From Muribaculaceae bacterium (GTDB taxonomy: Bacteria; Bacteroidota; Bacteroidia; Bacteroidales; Muribaculaceae): 64,000 bases of DNA. A model generated the notes under the pieces. That model was not told the origin of the DNA and did no database searches. It was given only the letters and a program-made list of their open reading frames with translations. Below are positions 1 to 9,000 of this stretch, piece by piece. The position numbers and the translations under genes are program-made. The stretch spans positions 59,640-123,639 of the forward strand of contig JAMPDX010000003.1 in NCBI GenBank assembly GCA_023665425.1, in the 5' to 3' direction. How positions within the stretch are numbered: position 1 is the stretch's first letter; every line of letters starts with the position of its first letter.

Positions 1-119
1 GCTGCCGAGCTCCAAAAGATCGGGCTCGTGTGAACTCTTTGCATCCATAAATGTTATAACACTGTATGTCTTTCATTCAATGGAGACATGCAGTGTAATT
101 TTTATTGACAATTAATACT

Positions 120-665
120 ATGAAAGTAAAGAATTTTCTTGCCATGCTCATGGCATCAGCACTGCTGGTACCCGTTGTCACCGCTTGTGACGATGACGAT
201 GATGACTATAGAGTAGATAATGGTTATTCATCCGGAAAAGTTGAAATCAACGATGTTGACTGTGTGGCCGGCAACTATACCGGCTATTCCGGTTGGGACG
301 TAGACCGCCAGGCATTCGTTATCCCACTGACTTATAACTTCACTTATAACGGCACAGTCACTGACGGCTACTTCCTGCTGCGTTTTGTAGGCGCCATGCC
401 TAAAGTGGGTGACAACCTTGCAGCCTCCGGTCGCAATCTCACCCTCACAACAGACGGAGTGAACAGTCTGGCATACCGGTCCGGCACTGCAATTGTTAGG
501 TCAATAGATTTGAAGACTAATCGTATGACCATAGAATATGATGACTTGGAGATGGGAGCACTGCGTCCCGACCCGAATGCCTCCTTCGCAAATGCCGGCT
601 CATACGAGATAGACGGCTGGCAGACCATCTCGTTCGACTTCTCCACCGGCCCCGGTGTCCTCTAA
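120..665 (+). CDS. Acidic-start lipoprotein, function unknown
   Basis: Predicted lipoprotein of 181 aa. The ATG at 120 is preferred to an in-frame TTG 15 nt upstream because it places a compact signal peptide (residues 1-22) directly before a lipobox V-T-A-C with the lipidated Cys at 23. Six aspartates follow the Cys; an acidic stretch just after the lipidated Cys is the known surface-export signal of Bacteroidetes lipoproteins, so exposure on the cell surface is a reasonable inference. The rest looks like a beta-rich globular domain with many Tyr, Gly and Asp residues. NigD-like lipoproteins share the poly-Asp start, but I cannot confirm that family. No operon partner is evident. Confidence 0.75.
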   Translation: MKVKNFLAMLMASALLVPVVTACDDDDDDYRVDNGYSSGKVEINDVDCVAGNYTGYSGWDVDRQAFVIPLTYNFTYNGTVTDGYFLLRFVGAMPKVGDNLAASGRNLTLTTDGVNSLAYRSGTAIVRSIDLKTNRMTIEYDDLEMGALRPDPNASFANAGSYEIDGWQTISFDFSTGPGVL

Positions 666-779
666 CCTATCTTATTCGGACAACTTTGAATAAAAAGTGT
701 TAAAGTTTCAACCTTTTGCGCTCCCCGGTGTTTTAGTAATAAACAAAGCGAGTTATAAACCTCTTAATTTGTAAATATT

Positions 780-986
780 ATGAAAGCATTATCAATTATT
801 TGTTACATCATTGGAGCCATCTTGTTAGCAGCCTCATGCTTTACTCATGGCGTAGCACTTACTTGGTGGCTTGGTGGAGCTGCAGTTGTATTGCTTATCT
901 TAGGTTGCATATTCCAATTCAACACTAAGAAGAAGGATGTCGACGAGCTCATCAATGCCGAACGCAACGCACATTTCAATTCATAA
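780..986 (+). CDS. Small two-helix membrane protein
   Basis: A 68-aa protein with two hydrophobic segments (about residues 5-24 and 27-46), a basic KKK patch after the second and a charged C-terminal tail. Family not recognised. The ATG follows an A/T-rich leader, as usual in Bacteroidetes. It stands alone between the lipoprotein gene and a terminator-like hairpin about 140 nt downstream. Coding status is supported by its composition, but it is short, so confidence is moderate. Confidence 0.6.
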   Translation: MKALSIICYIIGAILLAASCFTHGVALTWWLGGAAVVLLILGCIFQFNTKKKDVDELINAERNAHFNS

Positions 987-1122
987 AGGATGTGCGTATG
1001 AGATAAGACTACCTACAAGAGTATGGGATAGACAACATTCCACTCCTAACCATTTACAAAGTCGAGTCCATTCAAAGTCCTAATAAAGGGTTTAGACATT
1101 ATTGATTACAGTGGAACTCGCG

Positions 1123-1149
1123 AGCCCGAGACGGTCCCCGTCTCGGGCT
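1123..1149 (+). terminator. Hairpin terminator upstream of glyA
   Basis: Perfect 12-bp stem (AGCCCGAGACGG pairing with CCGTCTCGGGCT) with a 3-nt loop, followed by a short T-containing run. It probably ends the transcript of the small membrane gene and insulates glyA. Confidence 0.65.
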
Positions 1150-1222
1150 TTCTGTATATACACGCAGGCAATAATGAAGGCATAATAAAAACATTGAAAA
1201 TTCAGTTAGAAAATGCAGATAA

Positions 1223-1255
1223 TTTTGCATAGGTCAAAAAAATGGATTAAATTTG
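1223..1255 (+). promoter_or_regulatory. glyA promoter, Bacteroidetes type
   Basis: TTTTG at 1223-1227 and TAAATTTG at 1248-1255, separated by 20 nt, match the Bacteroidetes sigma-ABfr consensus (TTTG, 19-21 nt, TAnnTTTG). The implied start of transcription near 1262 gives a leader of about 80 nt. Confidence 0.65.
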
Positions 1256-1343
1256 CAGCGGAATTGAGAAGGTTTATCTCCCCGTTCCATATCTCTCTCA
1301 CAATCAACTAAAATTATTTTTACCATATAAAAACACATTTGCA

Positions 1344-2624
1344 ATGCAAAGAGACAACACTGTTTTTGACATTATCGACCGCGAGCATCTTCGTCAGCGT
1401 CGCGGCGTGGAGCTGATTGCCAGCGAGAACTTCGTGTCAGATGAGGTAATGCGCGCTATGGGCTCATGCCTTACCAACAAGTATGCTGAAGGTTATCCTG
1501 CAAAGCGCTACTATGGTGGCTGCCAGGTGGTCGATGAGGCCGAAAACCTTGCTATAGAGCGTGCCAAGGCTCTGTTTGGCGCCGAGTGGGCCAACGTACA
1601 GCCTCATAGCGGTGCACAGGCTAATATGGCCGTATTCATGGCTTGCCTGCAGCCCGGTGATACTTTCATGGGTATGGACTTGAGCCACGGCGGTCACCTC
1701 AGCCATGGTAGCCCTGTAAACTTCTCAGGCCTCATGTTTAACCCCATCTCATACACAGTAGATGCCGAGACCGGCCGTGTGAACTATGAGGAGCTGGAGC
1801 AGAAGGCTCGCGAGCACAAGCCTAAACTCATCATCGCCGGTGCCAGCGCTTATTCTCGCGAATGGGATTATGCACGCATCCGCAAGATTGCCGATGAGAT
1901 TGGCGCTATCTTCATGGTAGATATGGCTCACCCTGCAGGTCTTATCGCTGCCGGTCTGCTTGAGAACCCCGTGAAGCACGCCCACATCGTCACTACTACT
2001 ACCCACAAGACTCTGCGCGGTCCCCGCGGTGGTATGATTCTCATGGGCAAAGACTTTGACAACCCCTGGGGCAAGAAGACTCCCAAGGGTGAGATCAAGA
2101 AGATGAGCGCTCTGCTCGATTCTGCCGTCTTCCCCGGTGTACAGGGTGGCCCGCTCGAGCACGTAATCGCCGCTAAAGCTGTTGCCTTCGGTGAGGCTCT
2201 TCAGCCCGAATGGAAGGAATATGCCCTTCAGGTGCAACGCAATGCCGCTGTAATGGCTCAGGCTCTCGTAGACAAGGGCTACAAAATCATCTCTGATGGC
2301 ACTGACAACCACTGCATGCTGGTAGACCTCCGCACCAAGTTCCCCGAGATGAGCGGTAAGAAAGCTGAGCGTGTACTCGTGGAGGCTGACATCACTGCCA
2401 ACAAGAACATGGTGCCCTACGACACTCGCAGCCCCTTCCTCACTTCAGGTCTACGCTTCGGTACCGCAGCTATCACAACACGTGGTGCCAAGGAAGACCT
2501 CATGATTAAGATCGTAGACCTCATCGACCGCGTACTCTCAAATGCTGATGATGAGACAGTCATTGCTCAGGTACGTTCTGAAGTCAACGAGATGATGAAC
2601 CAGTATCCCATGTTCGCATGGTAA
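1344..2624 (+). CDS. glyA: Serine hydroxymethyltransferase
   Basis: Interconverts serine and glycine with transfer of a one-carbon unit to tetrahydrofolate; cytosolic and PLP-dependent. The 426-aa length is normal for bacterial GlyA. The PLP lysine is Lys222 in [14 protein letters not shown]. The N-terminal ELIASENF and KYAEGYP motifs and the YYGGC substrate loop are also present. It is a single-gene unit with its own promoter and a strong terminator. There is no sign of a glycine or THF riboswitch in the leader of about 80 nt. Confidence 0.97.
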   Translation: MQRDNTVFDIIDREHLRQRRGVELIASENFVSDEVMRAMGSCLTNKYAEGYPAKRYYGGCQVVDEAENLAIERAKALFGAEWANVQPHSGAQANMAVFMACLQPGDTFMGMDLSHGGHLSHGSPVNFSGLMFNPISYTVDAETGRVNYEELEQKAREHKPKLIIAGASAYSREWDYARIRKIADEIGAIFMVDMAHPAGLIAAGLLENPVKHAHIVTTTTHKTLRGPRGGMILMGKDFDNPWGKKTPKGEIKKMSALLDSAVFPGVQGGPLEHVIAAKAVAFGEALQPEWKEYALQVQRNAAVMAQALVDKGYKIISDGTDNHCMLVDLRTKFPEMSGKKAERVLVEADITANKNMVPYDTRSPFLTSGLRFGTAAITTRGAKEDLMIKIVDLIDRVLSNADDETVIAQVRSEVNEMMNQYPMFAW

Positions 2625-2644
2625 TATAACAATTACGGAACTTT

Positions 2645-2680
2645 AAGGCCGGGCCCCCACAGCCCGGCCTTTATTCCCTT
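2645..2680 (+). terminator. glyA terminator
   Basis: Perfect 10-bp stem AAGGCCGGGC / GCCCGGCCTT (2645-2654 and 2662-2671) followed by TATTCCCTT. It lies 20 nt after the glyA stop. Confidence 0.85.
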
Positions 2681-2730
2681 ATGTAAACCATAATTTGGTA
2701 AACATTTCAACCCCCTTTTCATAAATAGAA

Positions 2731-3378
2731 ATGAATAGATTACCTAAAATATTCATGGTGACCGGCATAGGCACCGATGTAGGCAAGAGCTACGCTACCG
2801 GATGGCTGGCACGCGAACTGGCCAATAGCGGCCGCAATGTCATAACGCAGAAACTCATACAGACAGGCAACAAGGAGTATAGCGAAGATATCGATGTGCA
2901 TCGCCGGGTGATGGGCATTCCGATGCAACCCCGCGACATTGACCACACCACCGCACCCATCATCCTCTCCTACCCTGCCTCACCCCATTTGGCTGCAGAG
3001 ATAGATGGTATCACTGTCGACTTTGAAGTTGCAGCCCAAGCCACTGTCAAGCTCGCCAAGGAATATGACACGGTAGTAATCGAGGGGGCCGGAGGCGCGC
3101 TGGTACCCCTTCACGATGATTATTTGACAGCCGATTATATGGCTGAGCATGGATTGCCGACGGTGATTGTGACTAATGGCCAGCTCGGCTCAATCAATCA
3201 CACATTGCTTACACTCGAGGCGCTAAGACAACGTGGTATTGACATCGTGGCAGTGGTTTACAATCCTCATTTCGATACCGATAAAATCATCAGCGCGGAC
3301 ACACGCAAATACTTAAATACTTATCTATCTAAGCATTATAAAGATACAGTGTTTATAGAAATGCCGCCGACACTTTGA
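2731..3378 (+). CDS. bioD: Dethiobiotin synthase
   Basis: Closes the ureido ring of dethiobiotin from 7,8-diaminopelargonate, CO2 and ATP. The 215-aa length is typical. The N-terminal P-loop GIGTDVGKS (residues 12-20) is the BioD form, and VIEGAGGALVPL matches the conserved ATP/DAPA-binding segment. It lies on the + strand, whereas the other biotin genes (bioA, bioF, bioGC) form a convergent - strand operon at 4410-8226; bioB is absent from the window. It is probably co-transcribed with the downstream exonuclease gene, although that gene also has its own promoter-like sequence. Confidence 0.95.
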   Translation: MNRLPKIFMVTGIGTDVGKSYATGWLARELANSGRNVITQKLIQTGNKEYSEDIDVHRRVMGIPMQPRDIDHTTAPIILSYPASPHLAAEIDGITVDFEVAAQATVKLAKEYDTVVIEGAGGALVPLHDDYLTADYMAEHGLPTVIVTNGQLGSINHTLLTLEALRQRGIDIVAVVYNPHFDTDKIISADTRKYLNTYLSKHYKDTVFIEMPPTL

Positions 3379-3396
3379 AAAAGCCGGCCATTTAGA

Positions 3397-3425
3397 TTGA
3401 TAATCCGATTTTTTTTGTAACTTTG
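3397..3425 (+). promoter_or_regulatory. Promoter-like element abutting the exonuclease start
   Basis: TTG at 3397-3399 and TAACTTTG at 3418-3425 with an 18-nt spacer. The -7 box ends only 4 nt before the ATG at 3430, so a transcript from here would be leaderless or nearly so. Confidence 0.5.
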
Positions 3426-3429
3426 CAGT

Positions 3430-4071
3430 ATGGTAGACCAAGCAAATCCCACATTGAGCATTACAAAAGATGAGTTGGCGGAGTTGCCCATGGTGCAATA
3501 TAATGCCGGGGCAACAATCATTGACTCGATTATCCATCTTGATAGTGCTATAGAGCACCTACGCAACGCGCGTATCATAGGCTTTGACACAGAGACCCGT
3601 CCATCTTTTCGTAAGGGACAGAGCTTCAAGGTTTCCCTTCTGCAATTGGCTTCTCCGGAGCGTTGCTTTCTGTTCAGGCTCAATAAGTTGGGATTGCACC
3701 CCTTGCTGCGCGAGCTGCTCGAAGACGCAAATCTGCTAAAGGTGGGTGTATCACTGCGCGATGACTTTAACTCGCTACACAAAATCAGCCCACTCTCCCC
3801 GGCGGGATTTGTAGATCTGCAGCAATACGTCAAACAATTTGGCATTATAGACAACTCTCTGAGCCGCATCTATGCCATCCTTTTTGGTAAAAGAATATCA
3901 AAAAATCAGCGACTTACCAATTGGGAAGGGGAGCGACTCACTCAAGCCCAAATCAACTACGCGGCCTTCGATGCAATAAGTTGTATTCAGATCTACGACT
4001 ATCTTGAGGCCGGAAATTTTGACCCTACCCAATCACCATATCAAGTAATTCCGGAAGAAGAAAACACATAA
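3430..4071 (+). CDS. 3'-5' exonuclease, DEDDy (RNase D-like) family
   Basis: A 213-aa single-domain exonuclease. Motif I is GFDTET (D and E ligands, near residue 49), motif II falls in VGVSLRDDF, and motif III is YAAFDA, where Tyr precedes the final Asp, so it is of the DEDDy type. It lacks the HRDC domains of full RNase D and resembles the short Bacteroidales 3'-5' exonuclease-domain proteins. Whether the substrate is RNA or DNA is unknown. The ATG at 3430 is kept because residues 10-20 (SITKDELAELP) match, from memory, the N-terminus of relatives, which argues against the internal Met21. The gene is followed 14 nt later by a small membrane protein. Confidence 0.85.
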   Translation: MVDQANPTLSITKDELAELPMVQYNAGATIIDSIIHLDSAIEHLRNARIIGFDTETRPSFRKGQSFKVSLLQLASPERCFLFRLNKLGLHPLLRELLEDANLLKVGVSLRDDFNSLHKISPLSPAGFVDLQQYVKQFGIIDNSLSRIYAILFGKRISKNQRLTNWEGERLTQAQINYAAFDAISCIQIYDYLEAGNFDPTQSPYQVIPEEENT

Positions 4072-4085
4072 ATAAGTACCCCAAA

Positions 4086-4358
4086 ATGTCAGACAAGATT
4101 ACCAACTCCCACTCTGGGAAATCGGGCAAGAAACCATATATCATAGTTGGCGCCCTGTTTATATACATGCTTGTGATGGCGCTATATAACATTGATACTG
4201 TGACAGTGTATCATGACTATCTACGCTACTTTGGCACCCTGGGAGCCGAACTTGTGGTACTTGTCATCCTCTTCTTCGTGCTTCGCCGCCGCGAACGCCT
4301 CAAGCGAGAAAGGGAACAAGACCTCGCTCAAGCTGCGAAAGAACGGCAAGAGAAATAG
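4086..4358 (+). CDS. Small two-helix membrane protein
   Basis: A 90-aa protein with two predicted membrane helices (about residues 19-37 and 48-66) and a strongly charged Arg/Glu/Lys tail likely to form a helix in the cytosol. Family not recognised. It follows the exonuclease gene by 14 nt and precedes a terminator, so it closes the bioD-exonuclease unit. Confidence 0.7.
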   Translation: MSDKITNSHSGKSGKKPYIIVGALFIYMLVMALYNIDTVTVYHDYLRYFGTLGAELVVLVILFFVLRRRERLKREREQDLAQAAKERQEK

Positions 4359-4374
4359 CCCAATTTCGAAGAGG

Positions 4375-4404
4375 GGGAATGCCGCTCGACATTCCCTTTT
4401 ATTA
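4375..4404 (+). terminator. Terminator between convergent biotin units
   Basis: GGGAATG (4375-4381) pairs with CATTCCC (4390-4396) and is followed by TTTTATTAT. It ends the + strand bioD transcript just before the convergent bioGC stop. Confidence 0.75.
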
Positions 4405-4409
4405 TAGCC

Positions 4410-5801
4410 CTATCGGAGCGGGTGAGTGGCTATGATGTAAATGGGGCGGAAAGTGAGCGTGTATCTCCCTCTGTCGTTCATCGGATAATGTGCAATAAAC
4501 TCGCGCAATTCCCCTACTGCGGCTTTGCGGCTGCCGGATGCGGTGACGCCGGTGAGTTGCAGATGCCGGAGTGCGTCGAGGGGTGTGGTGAACTCCAGGA
4601 CTACCTCCTCTTGCTTAATAGTCACATCCTTGAAAAAATTTGTCACTATAGAATTTACTTCCTCTATGCCAATGTATTGCAAATGATCAGGGCGCAATAT
4701 TTGCAGCTCGCTCAAGTTGCCGGGAGCGAAGGTGGAGACACAAAGTATACCCTCATCAGCAAGTGTGCGCGAGCAGTGGGAGAAGAAAAGTGGAAGGTTG
4801 TTGAACCACTGGATGGTGCTGGCTGAGAAAATCGCATCTATTCTGCCCGCATTAAGATTGGCCTGCTCTGCCATAAACATCTCGGCATCGCAAGTATGAT
4901 AATGTTCATAAGGTGCCACATCAAATATGGGCAACTTGCAGAGGTCAACGAAATGAGCATGGCGAGCTCGAAAATACTTGCTCCATTCGCGGGTGAAATT
5001 GCCGGTGCCACAGCCTATCTCAATAACATCTCCGCGCTTAGCTCTCACACGGCTCGACATGAGTTGCGCCAAGCGTTGAGCTATAAGTCGTTGAGCATGC
5101 GAATGGGCATCATACGTGACAAGGCTACGGGTAAATCTGCGGCCCACCTGCTCAGTATCAACAATGGTTTGGCGAAGAATAGACTGAGAATCGATGAAAT
5201 GTTCCCCTGCCAAATGGTGTATCAGGGTATGTCCTTGCCAGGCATTTTCTTGATTTTGCGGTGGAAAAATCTTGTCGTTGGTGGCTATGAACGCGGCATC
5301 CCATTTTATTAAAGAGGGCTGAATGGCATGGTCGCGGACAAAAAGTAATTCCTGACGAAGATGGGCCACATCTTCAATGCCGGCAAATAAGTGCGCACAT
5401 TCATTATACGCTTGTACGCCACCGCACATTCTGACTCTAAACTTGTGCAAATTACGGGGTATCAAGGTATTAACAGTACCATCGAATATCATGGGAGGGA
5501 TGCCACGGAGCTCATCGTATGGAGTGGGAGTGCCATTAATGGCGAAGGCCTTCGTGGGTATCAGCTTGTGGCCGATGATATTGCAGGTAGCCCACACTCC
5601 GAGCGACCATGCATACAGATAGATTGTAGCATAGCTGTTTACCTCATTCAAATCGGGAACATGTTCATCAAGTCCGTAAATGACGGCGAGATCCCAGCCC
5701 GGCATACCGAGCCCGACAAAGGTGCGTGCATCGCTCCCCCAGCCGGCGACAATTAATATAAGTCGGTCTGAACCGGCCTTGTGCAAGAACTCGATTTTCA
5801 T
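4410..5801 (-). CDS. BioG-BioC fusion: pimeloyl-ACP methyl ester esterase / malonyl-ACP O-methyltransferase
   Basis: A 463-aa two-domain protein. Residues 1 to about 205 are BioG-like (DUF452), with an IVAGWGSDA start, nucleophile elbow AWSLG (Ser66) and a late HHLAGEH segment near residue 200. Residues of about 225-463 are BioC-like, with SAM-binding motif VIEIGCGTG (about 259-267). BioC methylates malonyl-ACP so that fatty acid synthesis can build pimeloyl-ACP methyl ester; BioG removes the methyl group to end elongation. The two opposing activities thus sit in one chain, a fusion known in Bacteroidetes. The start overlaps the bioF stop by 4 nt (ATGA), indicating translational coupling. It is the last gene of the bioA-bioF-bioGC operon. 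Confidence 0.93.
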   Translation of the reverse strand: MKIEFLHKAGSDRLILIVAGWGSDARTFVGLGMPGWDLAVIYGLDEHVPDLNEVNSYATIYLYAWSLGVWATCNIIGHKLIPTKAFAINGTPTPYDELRGIPPMIFDGTVNTLIPRNLHKFRVRMCGGVQAYNECAHLFAGIEDVAHLRQELLFVRDHAIQPSLIKWDAAFIATNDKIFPPQNQENAWQGHTLIHHLAGEHFIDSQSILRQTIVDTEQVGRRFTRSLVTYDAHSHAQRLIAQRLAQLMSSRVRAKRGDVIEIGCGTGNFTREWSKYFRARHAHFVDLCKLPIFDVAPYEHYHTCDAEMFMAEQANLNAGRIDAIFSASTIQWFNNLPLFFSHCSRTLADEGILCVSTFAPGNLSELQILRPDHLQYIGIEEVNSIVTNFFKDVTIKQEEVVLEFTTPLDALRHLQLTGVTASGSRKAAVGELREFIAHYPMNDRGRYTLTFRPIYIIATHPLR

Positions 5802-6922
5802 ATCTCTAAGCAGCTAAGTGCGTTAAGTGTATTATTTATATCCTCATCCGTCATGGCAGCACTTACGCTGAAGCGCAGCCGCTCGGTGCCGGAAGGCACT
5901 GTGGGGCGGCGAATAGGTAGTGCAAGAATACCCTGCTCTTTAAGCGAGGCCGACATACGCAAAGCCCGTTCGTTGCTGTAGGCCATAACCGGTATAATCT
6001 GGGAGGTAGAGACGGAAGGCTCACCGGTGATCTGCTCCAAACCCGCGCGGAATTTATTTGATAGATTTGCCAGATGCTCCCTCCGGTCATTCATACTCAC
6101 AAGTTTACGCATCACAAAGTGCGTATATGCCACATTTACAGGTGGAATTGCTGTAGAGAATATAAAGCTTCGAGCGCTGTTTATCAGAAAACTTTTCAAT
6201 TCGGCGCTTGTAGCAGTGAATGCTCCCATAGAACCTACTGCCTTACCAAATGTGCCTATCAGCAAATCTACTTGCGGAAGGAGTCCAAGCTCCTCACACA
6301 CGCCGAGCCCACGGCTACCTCGCACGCCAAGAGCATGTGCTTCATCCACATAGAGCATCATCTTGGGGAACCTCTCTTTGAGGATAACAATATCCTTGAG
6401 TGGTGCTATATCACCATCCATGCTGTATATGCTCTCCACAACGACGAGCACTCGCTCTGAGACGTCATGCACCTTCTGCAGTTCACGACTCAGCGAATTG
6501 ACATCGTTATGCCGGAACCGGCGACAGGGCACTTTGGAGAGACGGATGCCATCTATTATAGAAGCATGCACCAACTTATCTGACACTATTGTGGTGCCGG
6601 GGATGGCTAATGCTGACATACACCCCACGTTGGCATGATAGCCGGAATTAAACAACAATATCTGTTTACCATACATTTCGCCTAACCATTCTTCAAATGT
6701 CTGGTATTCAGTTTGTTCTCCACAGAGCAGACGGGAAGCGGCACTGGTGAATTTCAGGGATGGATGGTAGGATAAAAATTCATCGACGATTAGAGGGTCG
6801 GAGGCAATCCCCATATAGTCGTTTGAGGAAAAATCCAATATACCTGCTGCGCGTTGTGGGGGAATATGCCGCAGGCGCCCTTCTTGATTATAAGCTTCTA
6901 ATATCTCTGAATATGAACTCAT
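5798..6922 (-). CDS. bioF: 8-amino-7-oxononanoate synthase
   Basis: Condenses pimeloyl-ACP with alanine, releasing CO2, to form 8-amino-7-oxononanoate; PLP-dependent. The 374-aa length fits BioF. Visible motifs are FSSNDYMG near the N-terminus, the VDEAHALG Asp/His pair that contacts PLP, and GTFGKAVG, which holds the PLP lysine. Its ATG at 6922 shares one base with the bioA stop, and its stop overlaps bioGC by 4 nt, so the three genes form one tightly coupled unit. The related enzyme KBL is less likely given this context. Confidence 0.95.
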   Translation of the reverse strand: MSSYSEILEAYNQEGRLRHIPPQRAAGILDFSSNDYMGIASDPLIVDEFLSYHPSLKFTSAASRLLCGEQTEYQTFEEWLGEMYGKQILLFNSGYHANVGCMSALAIPGTTIVSDKLVHASIIDGIRLSKVPCRRFRHNDVNSLSRELQKVHDVSERVLVVVESIYSMDGDIAPLKDIVILKERFPKMMLYVDEAHALGVRGSRGLGVCEELGLLPQVDLLIGTFGKAVGSMGAFTATSAELKSFLINSARSFIFSTAIPPVNVAYTHFVMRKLVSMNDRREHLANLSNKFRAGLEQITGEPSVSTSQIIPVMAYSNERALRMSASLKEQGILALPIRRPTVPSGTERLRFSVSAAMTDEDINNTLNALSCLEI

Positions 6923-8226
6923 TAGCCGGCAATTTGCTCATTAACAAGTTTGATGAGTGTTGTAGCAAGCTTCTCCACTTGCTCATCGGTGACAGCCAAA
7001 TACGGGGGCATAATATATGCATTATGACCGAAGGGGCGTATCCATACACCCTCCTCCACGCATCGCCTCTGGAATGAGCCGAGGTCTACCGTTCCCTCCA
7101 ACTCGATGACCCCGATGCCGCCGAGCACACGCACATCCTTCACTCCGGGTATATCACGAGCCGGAGCGAGGAGCTTCTTCATAAGTGCCTCCACGTGAAG
7201 CACTTTAGCTCGCCAGTCTTGCGACAATAACAGTTGTGTGCTTTTAAGAGCTACAGCGCAGGCAAGCGGGTTACCCATGAAAGTGGGGCCATGCATCATA
7301 CACCCGGCTTCGCCTTGTGATATAGCATCTGCTACACGCTTGTTCGTAGCTACGCCGGCAAAGGTCATATAGCCGCCGGTAATAGACTTACCGAAGGTCA
7401 TAATATCAGGCTCTACCCCGGCGTGTTCCCAAGCAAAGAGGCGCCCGGTACGGCCAAACCCGGTAGCTATCTCATCAAATATCAGGTATATACCCAAAGC
7501 ATCACACTCCTTGCGCAACTCACGTAGATATTGCGGATGATAAAAGCGCATACCTCCGGCGCCTTGTACTATGGGTTCGAGTATTATAGCAGCCAACTCA
7601 TCAGCATGCTCATGCAGCAATCGGCGCATGAGCTCGAAATCTGCCGGGTCCCATTCATCATCAAAGCGGCATTGGGGTGAGGGGGCGAAGTAGCGTATAG
7701 GCAAAGCTCCGCCGAAGACTCCGTGCATACCGGTCACCGGGTCGCAGACACTCATCGCATTCCAAGTATCGCCATGGTAGCCTGTGCGTATGGTGGCGAA
7801 ATTGGTACGCTTGGTGTTATTTTGAGCTTGCACGGCCATCTTCATGGCTACCTCGACAGCGACACTGCCACTGTCGGCATAAAAAATGTAATGCATTGAA
7901 GGAGGCAGTATTGTAAGCAAGAGCTTGCCAAGCTCGATAGCAGGCTTATGGGTGAAACCGCCAAACATAACATGGCTCATCTCTTTGAGTTGCTCTTCGA
8001 TGGCCTTGTTGAGCTCGGGGTGATTATACCCGTGTATCACACACCACCAAGAAGACATGCCATCTATTAGCTCAGTACCATCCTCAAGAGTGATAACACA
8101 TCCATGCGCCTCCCGCACCTTGTAAGTTGGGAGTGGGTCATGGGTGGATGTATAGGGATGCCATAAATGTTCGCGATCGAAGTTATCGTATACTTTGTCT
8201 GCGTCTATTGTATTAGGTTTCATCAT
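6922..8226 (-). CDS. bioA: Adenosylmethionine-8-amino-7-oxononanoate aminotransferase
   Basis: Transaminates 8-amino-7-oxononanoate to 7,8-diaminopelargonate using SAM as amino donor. The 434-aa length is usual. [14 protein letters not shown] is the BioA signature, and the PLP lysine lies in [11 protein letters not shown]. An in-frame TTG at 8238 would lengthen it by four residues and overlap lpxH. The tandem ATGs at 8226 and 8223 are better starts, placing the ATG one base after the lpxH stop. First of the biotin genes in the operon. Confidence 0.95.
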   Translation of the reverse strand: MMKPNTIDADKVYDNFDREHLWHPYTSTHDPLPTYKVREAHGCVITLEDGTELIDGMSSWWCVIHGYNHPELNKAIEEQLKEMSHVMFGGFTHKPAIELGKLLLTILPPSMHYIFYADSGSVAVEVAMKMAVQAQNNTKRTNFATIRTGYHGDTWNAMSVCDPVTGMHGVFGGALPIRYFAPSPQCRFDDEWDPADFELMRRLLHEHADELAAIILEPIVQGAGGMRFYHPQYLRELRKECDALGIYLIFDEIATGFGRTGRLFAWEHAGVEPDIMTFGKSITGGYMTFAGVATNKRVADAISQGEAGCMMHGPTFMGNPLACAVALKSTQLLLSQDWRAKVLHVEALMKKLLAPARDIPGVKDVRVLGGIGVIELEGTVDLGSFQRRCVEEGVWIRPFGHNAYIMPPYLAVTDEQVEKLATTLIKLVNEQIAG

Positions 8227-8227
8227 T

Positions 8228-8977
8228 TCATTCTTCAAAGCGGTGAAGTGTTAACTTACCATCAATCATGCGCGCATACGTGCACGCATCTATCCATTCA
8301 CCAAGGATATAAACCGTTGCTCCTCCCGGGATTGTCTCTTCAAGCTCCAGATGCCTGTGCCCGAAGATATAATATTCTATATCAGGATGTTGGGCTTGAT
8401 ACCGAGTAGCAAATTGCACCAAGGCCTCCTCACCTTTTCCGGCATATGGTTGCGGCACAGGATGTATTCCCCGGTTCTTGCTGCTCCATCCGTAAGCGAA
8501 GGGGATTGTCCACCGAGGATGTATCCATGAATACATCTTTTGGCATATTTTATTGCGGAACATGCCACGGATAAATCTAAACGTGCCGGACATTTCTCCC
8601 ACGCCATCGCCATGAGTTATAAAGCATTTGTGCCCTTGTATCTCACGTATAAGCACACCGTCCACCACTTCAATACCGAGTTCTTTCGGCAGGTAGTCGA
8701 ATATCCATATATCATGATTGCCGATGAGCCATGTAATCTTCACGCCGGCATCGGAGAGCTCGGCAAGTTTGCCAAAAAAGCGCACATACCCTCGCGGCAC
8801 AACATACTTGTACTCAAACCAATAGTCGAGAACGTCGCCTACAAGATACACGGATTCTGCATCATGCTTGATAGAGTCTAAAAAGCGCACAAGTCGCTTC
8901 TCTGCCTCGCGAGGATTGGCATAATACTTAGCCCCGAGATGCATATCGCTCAGGAAATATGTTGCTCGTTTTTGCAA
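8228..8977 (-). CDS. lpxH: UDP-2,3-diacylglucosamine diphosphatase family phosphoesterase
   Basis: Calcineurin-like metallophosphoesterase of 249 aa. LpxH hydrolyses UDP-2,3-diacylglucosamine to lipid X in lipid A synthesis at the inner membrane. The metal motifs are in order: SDMHLGA (D-x-H), GDVLDYW, GNHD, ITHGDG and GHRH. The start is unusual. An in-frame TAG lies immediately upstream, and the first Met is inside the catalytic D-M-H motif, so the TTG at 8977 appears to be the real start. It sits between a DUF59 gene (23 nt upstream) and bioA (1 nt downstream), so it is co-transcribed with biotin genes without an obvious functional link. Confidence 0.88.
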   Translation of the reverse strand: MQKRATYFLSDMHLGAKYYANPREAEKRLVRFLDSIKHDAESVYLVGDVLDYWFEYKYVVPRGYVRFFGKLAELSDAGVKITWLIGNHDIWIFDYLPKELGIEVVDGVLIREIQGHKCFITHGDGVGEMSGTFRFIRGMFRNKICQKMYSWIHPRWTIPFAYGWSSKNRGIHPVPQPYAGKGEEALVQFATRYQAQHPDIEYYIFGHRHLELEETIPGGATVYILGEWIDACTYARMIDGKLTLHRFEE

Positions 8978-9000
8978 CTAACTATCTATCCTTTAAGATA

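Larger units (their letters stand above)
987..1343. other. Gene-free stretch between small membrane gene and glyA
   Basis: It holds a GC-rich hairpin (1123-1149) and the predicted glyA promoter (1223-1255). I see no convincing reading frame in the first 130 nt. Confidence 0.6.

Noticed and set aside
1..119. 3' end of a gene entering from the left
   Set aside because: Short open frames exist but none has recognisable sequence; the stretch may be leader of the lipoprotein gene.
1749..2312. A 187-codon open frame opposite glyA
   Set aside because: It lies wholly within a well-supported gene on the other strand, and similar shadows accompany most genes in this window.
2681..2730. Biotin riboswitch or BirA operator ahead of bioD
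   Set aside because: The spacer is about 50 nt, A/T-rich and without a recognisable inverted repeat of the BirA type.
8227..8238. TTG start of bioA overlapping lpxH by 11 nt
   Set aside because: Two ATGs at 8226 and 8223 lie just after the lpxH stop and give a normal BioA N-terminus.
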